Positions 42,678 through 52,615 of a stretch of DNA of 64,000 nucleotides are shown one piece after another (the stretch's first letter is position 1; every line of letters starts with the position of its first letter). Made by a program: the position numbers and the translations under genes. The stretch comes from BOG-908 sp965198825 (GTDB taxonomy: Bacteria; Pseudomonadota; Alphaproteobacteria; Acetobacterales; Acetobacteraceae): positions 806,001 through 870,000 of the forward strand of contig CBDAQB010000001.1 of assembly GCA_965198825.1 (NCBI GenBank), read 5' to 3'. The notes below the pieces were generated by a model. It was not told the DNA's origin and made no database searches. It saw only the letters and a list, made by a program, of their open reading frames with translations.

Positions 42678-44197
42678 GCATCGCCGACGAAATCGCCCGC
42701 CGCCGCACGTTCGCCATCATCTCGCATCCGGACGCGGGCAAGACGACACTGACCGAGCGGCTGTTGCGCGCCGGCGGCGCCATTCAGCTTGCTGGCAACG
42801 TGCGCGCCAAGGGCGAACGCCGGCGCACGCGCTCGGACTGGATGGGCATTGAACGAGACCGCGGCATCTCTGTCGTCACCTCCGTGATGACATTCGAATA
42901 TTCAGGCTGCGTCTATAATCTTCTCGATACACCTGGCCACGAAGATTTCTCGGAGGATACGTACCGCACGCTCACCGCGGTCGATTCCGCGGTGATGGTC
43001 ATCGACGCGGCGAAGGGGATCGAGGCGCGCACGCGAAAGCTGTTCGAAATCTGCCGGTTGCGCGACATTCCGATCATCACCTTCGTCAACAAGATGGACC
43101 GCGAGAGCCGCGACCCGTTCGAGTTGCTCGATGAGGTGGCGAGTACGCTCGCGCTCGATACGTCGCCTGCGACCTGGCCGATCGGGCGGGCAGCGGATTT
43201 CGTTGGCACCTACGATGTACATACCCGTGACATGCGTATGACGGCGGAACTCGCGCAATCCGATCCGCGCATGATCGCGCTCGGCGAGGAACTCGAACTC
43301 GTCGCAGCCGCCCTTCCCGAGTGGGATGAAGAGGCGTTCAAGGCGGGTCACCTGACGCCGGTGTATTTCGGGAGTGCCATGCGAGAGATCGGCGTTTCCG
43401 ATCTGCTCGATGCACTCGCACGGTTTGGACCGCCGCCGCGCGCACAGGTCGCGGACAAGCGGACCGTGGAAGCCAGCGAGGATCACCTCACAGCACTGGT
43501 ATTCAAGATCCAGGCTAACATGGATCCGAACCATCGCGACCGAATGGCCTTTGCGCGCATCTGCTCGGGGCGCCTTGAGCGCGGCATCAAGTTGAAGCAG
43601 GTGCGCACCGGCAAGCTCATTCCGTTGAACGCGCCGCAGTTCTTCTTCGCGCGAGACAGGCAACTTGCCGAGGAGGCCTTTGCCGGCGACGTTGTCGGCA
43701 TTCCCAATCACGGCACCTTGCGCATCGGCGACACGCTCACCGACGACGAGGATTTGCAGTTCGTCGGCGTGCCGTCGTTCGCGCCGGAAATCCTGCGCCG
43801 CGTGCGGCTCGACGACGCGATGAAAGCGAAAAAGCTGCGCCAGGCGCTGCAGGAGTTGGCAGAGGAGGGTGTGGTGCAACTGTTCCGGCCGCAGGATGGG
43901 AGCCCGCCGATCGTTGGTGTCGTCGGCACGCTGCAGCTCGATGTTCTGGTGTCGCGTCTCGCTGGCGAATATGGCGTGGCGATCGGTTTCGAGCCTACGC
44001 CTTATAATTTGGCGCGATGGGTGTCAGGCGAGAAGACGCTTGTCGCGAAGTTTGTGCAGGATCAGCGGACGGCCATGGCCGACGATGTGGATGGTGATCC
44101 TGTGTTCCTGGCGAGTTCAGCTTTCATGATGCGCCGGACGACGGAGCAGAATGCTGAGCTTACTTTTCGCGATATTAAGGATCATAGGGAAGGGTAA
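42674..44197 (+). CDS. prfC: Peptide chain release factor 3
   Basis: 507 residues, ATG overlapping the upstream stop. The GTPase has SHPDAGKTTLTERLL (P-loop), RGISVVTSVMTFEYSG, LLDTPGHEDFSEDTYRTLTAVD and FVNKMDRESRDPFELLDE; the GHEDFSEDTYRTL segment separates RF3 from EF-G. Domain 2 and a C-terminal RF3 domain follow. It recycles RF1/RF2 after termination. The stop TAA at 44195-44197 is the start of the TAAGGAAGG border of repeat R10. Confidence 0.96.
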   Translation: MSIADEIARRRTFAIISHPDAGKTTLTERLLRAGGAIQLAGNVRAKGERRRTRSDWMGIERDRGISVVTSVMTFEYSGCVYNLLDTPGHEDFSEDTYRTLTAVDSAVMVIDAAKGIEARTRKLFEICRLRDIPIITFVNKMDRESRDPFELLDEVASTLALDTSPATWPIGRAADFVGTYDVHTRDMRMTAELAQSDPRMIALGEELELVAAALPEWDEEAFKAGHLTPVYFGSAMREIGVSDLLDALARFGPPPRAQVADKRTVEASEDHLTALVFKIQANMDPNHRDRMAFARICSGRLERGIKLKQVRTGKLIPLNAPQFFFARDRQLAEEAFAGDVVGIPNHGTLRIGDTLTDDEDLQFVGVPSFAPEILRRVRLDDAMKAKKLRQALQELAEEGVVQLFRPQDGSPPIVGVVGTLQLDVLVSRLAGEYGVAIGFEPTPYNLARWVSGEKTLVAKFVQDQRTAMADDVDGDPVFLASSAFMMRRTTEQNAELTFRDIKDHREG

Positions 44198-44326
44198 GGA
44201 AGGACTTCTTTTTTAAAAAAAAGAAGCAAAAACTTTTGAAACTTTAAGCTCGGCACTTCTGTAGGCCCAGCCCAAACTCGCAAAAGTTTTTTGGTTCTTT
44301 TTTTCAAAAAAGAACTTTCTTTCTTA
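44198..44326. repeat. Repeat R10: two-armed copy between convergent genes
   Basis: The left arm is CTTCTTTTTT-AAAAAAAAGAAG, the right arm GTTC...GAAC. The spacer has AAGCTCGGCACTTCTGTAGG. It is packed between the prfC stop and the DUF2852 stop with no spare bases, where a bidirectional terminator would be needed. Confidence 0.92.
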
Positions 44327-44327
44327 C

Positions 44328-44708
44328 TTACGCTGCGACGTCAGTCCGGCCTTTACGATCGGCCATGAATTGGTCGAACTCTTCCTTGTCCTTCGCCTTG
44401 CGCAGGCGCTCGAGGTACTCGCGGAATTCTTTCTGCTCGTCTTCGAGGCGCTTCAGCGTTTCGGCGCGGTATTCGTCGAAAGCTGCGTTGCCGGAGTGCG
44501 ACTGGTTACCCCAGTTGCAGCCCATACCGCGGCCTTGTGGGCCATACCAGCGGCCGCGGCTCTCCATTTTCCAGCTGCGCATGCGGCCGCTGAAGACGAC
44601 GAACATCAAGGCGGCAAGACCGATCGGCCAGAACAGGTAGAAGCCGAGGATGACGAGAGCGATCCAAGCGCCCTTGCCATATTCATCAAGTTTAGCGGCT
44701 ATCGGCAC
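44328..44708 (-). CDS. DUF2852 family membrane protein
   Basis: 126 residues from GTG 44708, with AGGAG at good spacing. One long hydrophobic segment (WIALVILGFYLFWPIGLAALMFVVF) is followed by a Gly/Trp/Arg linker (RGRWYGPQGRGMGCNWGN) and a highly charged C-terminal helix, FDEYRAETLKRLEDEQKEFREYLERLRKAKDKEEFDQFM. This matches the alphaproteobacterial DUF2852 family, of unknown function. It stands alone, convergent with prfC. Confidence 0.85.
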   Translation of the reverse strand: MPIAAKLDEYGKGAWIALVILGFYLFWPIGLAALMFVVFSGRMRSWKMESRGRWYGPQGRGMGCNWGNQSHSGNAAFDEYRAETLKRLEDEQKEFREYLERLRKAKDKEEFDQFMADRKGRTDVAA

Positions 44709-44768
44709 GGCCAGGCTCCTGTGTGAATGTGAAACACATTTACATACATGCGCTGTCGGTTTGCGAAG

Positions 44769-45416
44769 TCAAGCGGCCTGGCTCGTGTTGGCGCCGAGCG
44801 ACTGCATATAAATCAGCAGGCCTGCCTCGAGGAGGTCTTCGGGAGGCATAGGGAGTTTGCGCCTTGAGCCGCTGGGCCCGTCGATGAAGAGTGAGGCCAC
44901 GCCGTGTGCCATGGACCAGATGTGAAGGGCGACCATGAGGGCAGGCGGACGGCCTGTGGCTGGCATGGTTTTCACCACCAGGTCGGCAGCCTGGCGGAGA
45001 ACGCCGAAAGCGCGCTCGGATTCGTGGAGGAGCGCGGGGTCGTCTTCGAGGGGAAAGCCGGGCTCGAACATGGCGGCGTAGAAGGCGGGCTCTCGCCGGG
45101 CGAAAGCAAGATAGGCGCGGCCGCAGTTCTCGATGGCCTTTGCAGGGTTCGGGCGGCCGCTGTTCCATCCTGCGAGGAGATCTTTGGAGAAACGCTCGAA
45201 GCCCTGGCGGGCGATTTCCGCAATCAGAGCATTCCGGTCGCGAAAATGGCGGTATGGGGCGGCGCCGCTGACGCCCGCGGCGCGAGCGACTTCGGCGAGG
45301 GTGAACCCGTTTGGTCCACGCTCGCCGATCATTCTCAGGGCACAGGCGACAAGCGCCTCCCTGAGGTTTCCGTGGTGGTAGCTGCCTCGGCCCGGGCGGT
45401 GAGACTCCGAGCCCAC
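44769..45416 (-). CDS. TetR/AcrR family transcriptional regulator
   Basis: 215 residues. The N-terminal helix-turn-helix is RGSYHHGNLREALVACALRMIGERGPNGFTLAEVARAAGVSGAAPYRHFRDRNALIAEIA, and the C-terminal ligand domain contains HIWSMAHGVASLFIDG, typical of the WHG-type TetR subgroup. It starts at GTG 45416. CCTAGG occurs twice just upstream (45420-45425 and 45435-45440), possibly an operator, though the second copy overlaps the grxD end. No obvious target gene is adjacent. Confidence 0.88.
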   Translation of the reverse strand: MGSESHRPGRGSYHHGNLREALVACALRMIGERGPNGFTLAEVARAAGVSGAAPYRHFRDRNALIAEIARQGFERFSKDLLAGWNSGRPNPAKAIENCGRAYLAFARREPAFYAAMFEPGFPLEDDPALLHESERAFGVLRQAADLVVKTMPATGRPPALMVALHIWSMAHGVASLFIDGPSGSRRKLPMPPEDLLEAGLLIYMQSLGANTSQAA

Positions 45417-45435
45417 GGGCCTAGGCCCAGGTGTC

Positions 45436-45783
45436 CTAGGCGCTGTGCGCCACGCCCTTTTCAGTGAACAGGGACTCGAGCTCGCCTGATTGGAACATCT
45501 CGGTAATGATGTCGCAGCCGCCGACGAACTCGCCCTTCACGTAAAGCTGGGGCACAGTCGGCCAGTTGGAGAACTGCTTGATTCCATCGCGAAGATCCGG
45601 GTCTTCGAGAACGTTCGAGGTGCTGAACTGCACGCCCATGTGGGTGAGGATTTGAACCACGCGGGCGGAGAAGCCGCACTGCGGGAACATGGCCGTGCCC
45701 TTCATGTAGAGCATGACCGGGTTTGCGCCGATTTCGCTCTCTATGCGGGTCTGGACGGGGCTGGTTGTCGTCGTCTGGCTCAT
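45436..45783 (-). CDS. grxD: Monothiol glutaredoxin, Grx4/GrxD type
   Basis: 115 residues. The CGFS active site lies in MLYMKGTAMFPQCGFSARVV; the usual KGTPxxP is KGTAMFP here. WPTVPQLYVKGEFVGGCDII completes the glutathione-binding region. Monothiol glutaredoxins carry [2Fe-2S] clusters, often with BolA, whose gene is directly upstream and overlaps by 4 nt (ATGA). The pair follows purL, a common alphaproteobacterial order. Confidence 0.95.
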   Translation of the reverse strand: MSQTTTTSPVQTRIESEIGANPVMLYMKGTAMFPQCGFSARVVQILTHMGVQFSTSNVLEDPDLRDGIKQFSNWPTVPQLYVKGEFVGGCDIITEMFQSGELESLFTEKGVAHSA

Positions 45784-46022
45784 GCTGTCGTCTCCTGATC
45801 GGGCGCCGAGGTTTGCAAGGCGAGGGCGTGTAGCTGGCCGCCCATCCTGCCGCCAAGGGCTTGGAAAACCATTTGATGTTGCTGGACGCGGCTGCGTCCG
45901 CGAAAGCTTTCACTGACGACGGAAGCGGCGTAGTGATCGCCGTCCCCGGCGAGATCCTCGACCGTCACGCGTGCGTCGGGCAGGGCTGCCTTGATGAGGG
46001 TTTCGATCTCTCCGGCAGACAT
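45780..46022 (-). CDS. BolA family protein
   Basis: 80 residues from ATG 46022; the frame is open further upstream but is antisense to nothing useful there and inside purL. VTVEDLAGDGDHYAASVVSESFRGRSRVQQHQMVFQALGGRMGGQLHALAL is a complete BolA domain with the conserved His residues that bind the Fe-S cluster together with Grx4. It overlaps grxD and lies 23 nt after purL, so the three are likely co-transcribed. Confidence 0.94.
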   Translation of the reverse strand: MSAGEIETLIKAALPDARVTVEDLAGDGDHYAASVVSESFRGRSRVQQHQMVFQALGGRMGGQLHALALQTSAPDQETTA

Positions 46023-46045
46023 TCCCAACGCTGGTCTCCTACCGC

Positions 46046-48219
<2,174 letters not shown>

Positions 48220-48220
<1 letters not shown>

Positions 48221-48912
48221 CAGGCAGCCAGTGCTTCGGTCACGCCGTCGAACAGCGGCTTGCCGTCGGTGCCGCCCATGAGCGGATCGACCAGATCCTC
48301 AGGATGCGGCATCAGACCAAGCACACGGCCGTTCGGGCTGCAGATGCCGGCAATGGCGTTCACGCTGCCATTCAGGTTGGCAGCGTCCTGCCGCGCGCCG
48401 GCGGCGTCGGTGTAGCGGAAGACCACCCGGTTCTCGCCTTCCAGCGCACGCACTGTCTCGGCGTCCGCGAAAAAATTGCCATCGCCATGAGCCATCGGCG
48501 CGCAGAACACTTCACCCTTCTGATAATGGCCGGTGAAGGCGAGATCGGCACGCTCGACCTTTAAGTGGCAGTCGCGCGAGAGGAAGCGCAGCGAGGCATT
48601 GCGAAGGAGCGCGCCTGGCAGCAGGCCTGCCTCGATGAGGATCTGGAAGCCGTTGCATACGCCAAGAATATGGCCGCCGGCCTCGGCGAAAGCGCGAATG
48701 GCGGGCATGATCGGCGACTGTGCCGCCATGGCGCCGCAGCGCAGATAGTCGCCGTGGCTGAAGCCGCCCGGCAGCACCAGGAGATCGAGTTTTGGCAGTT
48801 CGGTTTCGCCATGCCAGACCAGGACCGGTGAACGTCCCGACGACTGCTTGAGCGCTATGGCCATGTCCCGCTCGCGGTTGGTGCCTGGGAAGATGACGAT
48901 GGCGGCGTTCAC
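48220..48912 (-). CDS. purQ: Phosphoribosylformylglycinamidine synthase subunit PurQ (glutaminase)
   Basis: 230 residues, class I glutamine amidotransferase. VIFPGTNRERDMA at the start, VLPGGFSHGDYLRCGA, the nucleophile Cys in ILGVCNGFQIL and the His/Glu pair in GLMPHPEDLVDP are all present. It supplies ammonia to PurL, whose gene overlaps its stop. Upstream lies repeat R11, then DUF1345 on the same strand, where purS/purC would often be found. Confidence 0.97.
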
Positions 48913-48935
48913 GCGGCGGTGCTCCTTGAGGCAAG

Positions 48936-49071
48936 TGGAAGGAAGCGCGTTCTTTTTTGAAAAAAAGAACCAAAGAACTTTTGCGATTTGGGGACCGAGA
49001 TCGTGGGAACGCCCGGCCTCACGTCCAAAAGTTTTTTGCTTCTTTTTTTCAAAAAAGAAGATGCTTTCTTA
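48936..49071 (-). repeat. Repeat R11: two-armed, inverted orientation
   Basis: The arm at lower coordinates is GTTC...GAAC, the other CTTC...GAAG. On the minus strand the spacer reads CGTTCCCACGATCTCGGTCC, matching R2. It lies between DUF1345 and purQ, both on the minus strand, and the DUF1345 stop (TAA, then GAAAGCATC) is the element border. Confidence 0.92.
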
Positions 49072-49728
49072 ACTAAGTAACCCAGACGCCAAATTCACTG
49101 TCAAAGCGATGATGACGGTGTTGAAAAGGAACCCGAGCAGTCCGTGCACCAGTGCAAGGCGGCGGAGCTTGCGGGAGCTGATCTGGACGTCGGAGACCTG
49201 GAAGGTCATGCCCAGGACGACCGAGAAATACAGGAAATCCAAATAGTCGGGTTTGTCGTCGCTGGGAAATTCGAGGCCGGCGTCAATGGCCGTCTCGGCG
49301 CCTGAGCGCTGGTAATATTCATGGGCGTAGCGCAGGGCGAAGACGGTCTGCAGCAGGAACCACGAGAGGATGAGGGTTGCGGCAACAAGGCCGACCTTGA
49401 GGTCGCGCGCCGCACCTACAGCGCCTTTCATGCTTCCGAACTCGCCGATGATGGCGACGAAGCTGGCGGTGGCGCCGAGCACGACGAGCCAGAACAGGGT
49501 CCATTCGCCTTCCTGCTGGGCTTCGGCGCGTTCCTCCATGCGGTCGGTGTCGGTCGCGACCATGAGCCAGGCAATGAAGAGCAGGTAGGCGACGCCGAAC
49601 ACGTCCCACGCCAGCAGGCCTCGGGTTTGCGAGGACCAGTGGGCTGGGGCGATGAAGAGGGTGGCGATGCCGATGGGTATGGCTGCGAACAGGCGGCTAT
49701 GCCCGGTCAGGATGCCTTTGAAGGTCAA
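49069..49728 (-). CDS. DUF1345 family membrane protein
   Basis: 219 residues with about five hydrophobic segments: LFAAIPIGIATLFIAP, LLAWDVFGVAYLLFIAWLMV, FWLVVLGATASFVAIIG, LKVGLVAATLILSWFLLQTVFALRYAHEYY and LALVHGLLGFLFNTVIIALTVNLA. The FALRYAHEYY and PDYLDFLYFSVVLGMTFQVSDVQISS segments are the DUF1345 signature. The second helps form a re-entrant pore-like region in the predicted fold, but function is unknown. Its stop codon abuts R11. Confidence 0.88.
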   Translation of the reverse strand: MTFKGILTGHSRLFAAIPIGIATLFIAPAHWSSQTRGLLAWDVFGVAYLLFIAWLMVATDTDRMEERAEAQQEGEWTLFWLVVLGATASFVAIIGEFGSMKGAVGAARDLKVGLVAATLILSWFLLQTVFALRYAHEYYQRSGAETAIDAGLEFPSDDKPDYLDFLYFSVVLGMTFQVSDVQISSRKLRRLALVHGLLGFLFNTVIIALTVNLASGLLS

Positions 49729-49786
49729 TCGGGTGGGTCTTCCGGATGGGAGATGGCTGGAGTCGGCCGCAGTCTAGGGCGTACCG

Positions 49787-50989
49787 TTACGCTCGCACCA
49801 GTCCGTGCATCGGCGCGGCGTCCCGGCTGCTGGGGAAGGCCTGGTCCAGAGCGCGGGCGTTCAGGCCGAGATGGTCCTGCAGGCCACCTTTGAGGATGGA
49901 GCGCAGATCGAGAGTCGGTGCGAGATCGCGGTCCTCGAACAATTTGCCCTGCGCCAGGCCGGGCCAGTCGGCCATCACGCGGCCACCGGCGATGGCGCCA
50001 CCGAGGATCAGGGCCATGCCGCCTGTGCCGTGATCGGTGCCACCCGTGCCGTTTACCCGGGCGGTGCGGCCGAACTCGGTCACGGCGATGATCATCGTCT
50101 TGCGCCAGGCGTCACCCAGGGATGCGCGCAGGGCGCCCAGGCCGTCGTCGAGGTGTTTGAGCTGGAGTTCGAGCCGACGTTGCTGGGCGGCGTGGGTGTC
50201 CCAGCCGCCGATCTCCAGAACCGCGACGCGCGGGCCTTCTGGTGCTGCGAGCATTCTGCCTGCGGCGGCGGCGAGGAGTTCGAAGCTGCGGTCGTTCTTC
50301 GCGCTATCGGGCGTGCCGCCGCTTGCGGTGGCGGCGAGACCACGCTCGTGTATGCCGGTCGTCAGCGCCGGGCCTATGACCGGGTCATGACGCGATATCT
50401 GCATGAGGCGTGCGTAGAGGTCCGGCTCCGGCTGGGCGAAATGCTCGGGTGCCCAAGCCTCTATGGGAGCGGCGCCGCGCAGCATCAGAGGGGCCGACAA
50501 TCCGACAGAGAGAGCGAGCTCGCGTCCTGGAACGGCAGGCATGGCTGCGACGGCGCGGTTGAGCCAGCCGCTCATCAGCCGTTGGTCGGCGCCGCATTCA
50601 AGATAGTCCTGCGCCTCGAAATGGCTGCGGCTGCGGTAGTGGCCGGCGACGGCATGGATGGGGAGTGCATCGCCGGCGGAATACATGGCGTGGATGTTCG
50701 TGAGTGACGGATGCAGGCCGTAAAAACCGCCGAGGTCGAGCACGCCGTCCGGCGAGCCGGGCGGCGGCAGAGCGAGAGGGCCTCGCAGCGCTGCGAAAGC
50801 CGGGTCGCCGTAGGGCTGGACGGCGGACATGCCGTCGAGGGCGCCGCGCAGGATCACCACGACGAAGCGCTTGTCGGTCACGGTCGAGGCGAGGGCGAGG
50901 GATGCGCGCCCCAGGGTAAAGGCGGCGCTCAGGCCGAGGAGGGCGGATCGGCGGGTGAGCAAGGGATTGAGGCTGCTGGAGCGATTCAT
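49787..50989 (-). CDS. DUF1501 family protein with Tat signal
   Basis: 400 residues from ATG 50989, with AAGG upstream; a TTG two codons earlier is possible. The signal LTRRSALLGLSAAFTLGRASLALA is a twin-arginine type. The body has VVVILRGALDGMSAVQPYGD, HYRSRSHFEAQDYLE, LEIGGWDTH and VTEFGRTARVNGTGGTDHGTG, the conserved sulfatase-like DUF1501 motifs that place metal ligands. It is the second gene of a pair with the DUF1800 gene 10 nt upstream. The pair is found together across bacteria, function not established. Confidence 0.92.
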   Translation of the reverse strand: MNRSSSLNPLLTRRSALLGLSAAFTLGRASLALASTVTDKRFVVVILRGALDGMSAVQPYGDPAFAALRGPLALPPPGSPDGVLDLGGFYGLHPSLTNIHAMYSAGDALPIHAVAGHYRSRSHFEAQDYLECGADQRLMSGWLNRAVAAMPAVPGRELALSVGLSAPLMLRGAAPIEAWAPEHFAQPEPDLYARLMQISRHDPVIGPALTTGIHERGLAATASGGTPDSAKNDRSFELLAAAAGRMLAAPEGPRVAVLEIGGWDTHAAQQRRLELQLKHLDDGLGALRASLGDAWRKTMIIAVTEFGRTARVNGTGGTDHGTGGMALILGGAIAGGRVMADWPGLAQGKLFEDRDLAPTLDLRSILKGGLQDHLGLNARALDQAFPSSRDAAPMHGLVRA

Positions 50990-50999
50990 GTCCAACCTT

Positions 51000-52361
51000 C
51001 TAGCGGCGCTGGAATTCGGGTGAGGCGATGAGCAGGGTCATCGCGTCGCGTCGAGAACCGGCGCTTTTCATGGCGGCCAGCGTGTCGGCGCCGAGCAGCG
51101 GGCCCATGAGGTCGTGCGCGTGGCCGACCGGCTCGATCAGCGGCACGCGGCCAGCCAAGCCGTAGGCGAAATCCACCCGCTGCAGCAGGGCTTCCGGCGC
51201 AGCCCAGTCCACTGCACGGTCGGGCCACCCAATGGGGAACGGCGCCTGGAACATTCCCTGGCCCAGGCTGGCGACCATGCCGCCAAGGTTGGGTGCTGTG
51301 TCCGCCTGAATGCCGAGCCCGCGCAGACATGCCACCACGTACTCTTGCGGCGATCGTACTTTGGTCAGGGGCGTCCATGCGGCCGGCATGCCGACGATTG
51401 CAGCCGCAGCGGCGCCGAGGTCGCCGTGAGTGTCGGCAAGCACGGCTTCGATTAACTCCACCTGGGTGGGTTGTGGATCGTCTGCGACAAAGTGCCTGAC
51501 CAGCTTTTCGGCCAGGTGACGGTAGGTGTCCGGGTGATTGGCGAGCCAGGTCAGCAGAGCAATGCCGCCTGCTTCGCCTTCAGGCCAGGCGCGCCCCATG
51601 ACGGTCTGTTCGCCTGGTTCGTGGAGATGGGGACGGAAGAGGAAGCCGACCGGCTCTTGGCGCCACTCGAAGGACCAGCCGGTCAGGACCTTGGCGAAGC
51701 TGGTGACGTCCGCCTGGGTGTAGCCGGAGGCGGGCGTGACCGTGTGCAACTCCAGGCATTCGCGTGCGAGGTTTTCGTTCAGCCCGATCTGGCGGCGCTT
51801 GCCCGCGTCGCTGTTCGGGCCGGCGGATTTTGCCTGGTCGAGGTAGGCGAGCATGGCGGGGTGGCGCATGACGGCCAGCAGCATGTCCTGAAACCGGCCG
51901 GTGACGTGCGGCCGGATGGCTTCGCGGATATAGGCGCCGGCAGTCGCGCTGACCGGCCGGTCGCGGGCGGCGATGGTGAAGTGGTTCGCCCAGAACCAGA
52001 CGAGCCGCTCGCGATAGGGCGCCTGGGTGACAAGCGCGTTGCCGAGAAAGTCCTGGACCTCCGCGTGGAGCTGTTCGGCCACTAGGTTTGGTGGCCGGGC
52101 GTCCTTTGGAACGCCTGTTTTCAGGGCGTCGGTGTCCTTTTCCATCCGAGCGGCCTGCTGCTGCTGGAAGCCCAGTCGGAGGCCGTCTGCTGTTGTCGGT
52201 TTGCCGGCCGTGGGCGCTGGATCGGGCGCTGCAAGCTGGTCGTGCAGCCAGCGCCGGGGGTCGGCAGGCGCCGCAACACCGGGCCGTGGGCCCAGGCCGA
52301 AGCGTGTCTGTGCAATGGCTGCGTCCATGTCCATGGCCAGGTTGATAGCACCGCCAGCCAT
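51000..52361 (-). CDS. DUF1800 family protein
   Basis: 453 residues. AQTRFGLGPRPG near the N-terminus, RLVWFWANHFTIAARD, HPAMLAYLDQ, GLNENLARECLELHTV (with the NENLARE/ELHT core), TQADVTSFAKVLTGW and VRHFVADDPQPT are family motifs. No signal peptide is seen, whereas its partner DUF1501 has one, so the two may be co-exported by Tat as a complex. ATG 52361 is assigned; ATG 52334 is a close alternative. It is divergent from fusA; the 254-bp gap to 52615 shows no recognisable feature. Confidence 0.92.
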   Translation of the reverse strand: MAGGAINLAMDMDAAIAQTRFGLGPRPGVAAPADPRRWLHDQLAAPDPAPTAGKPTTADGLRLGFQQQQAARMEKDTDALKTGVPKDARPPNLVAEQLHAEVQDFLGNALVTQAPYRERLVWFWANHFTIAARDRPVSATAGAYIREAIRPHVTGRFQDMLLAVMRHPAMLAYLDQAKSAGPNSDAGKRRQIGLNENLARECLELHTVTPASGYTQADVTSFAKVLTGWSFEWRQEPVGFLFRPHLHEPGEQTVMGRAWPEGEAGGIALLTWLANHPDTYRHLAEKLVRHFVADDPQPTQVELIEAVLADTHGDLGAAAAAIVGMPAAWTPLTKVRSPQEYVVACLRGLGIQADTAPNLGGMVASLGQGMFQAPFPIGWPDRAVDWAAPEALLQRVDFAYGLAGRVPLIEPVGHAHDLMGPLLGADTLAAMKSAGSRRDAMTLLIASPEFQRR

Positions 52362-52615
52362 GTCGATCTGTGACGAACTGTGTGGCTATGGATCGCCTTT
52401 GCGGGTGGATTTCGGAAGCTGGCATCCGCCGGCCACGCTTGCAAAAAAGGCCGCGCTGCCGCATGTGCAGCATATTCTTCCGGCGCATCCGCCTTGGCCT
52501 TCCGTCCAGCTGCTGACAGCTAGGCGGTGGGATGTTTGGGCATCGACCGGAGCACGGCTGGGCGCGCGGGGCAGGGGCCTCGTTTCGTGCCCTCTGTGAC
52601 GTGGAGGTTCCTGAC

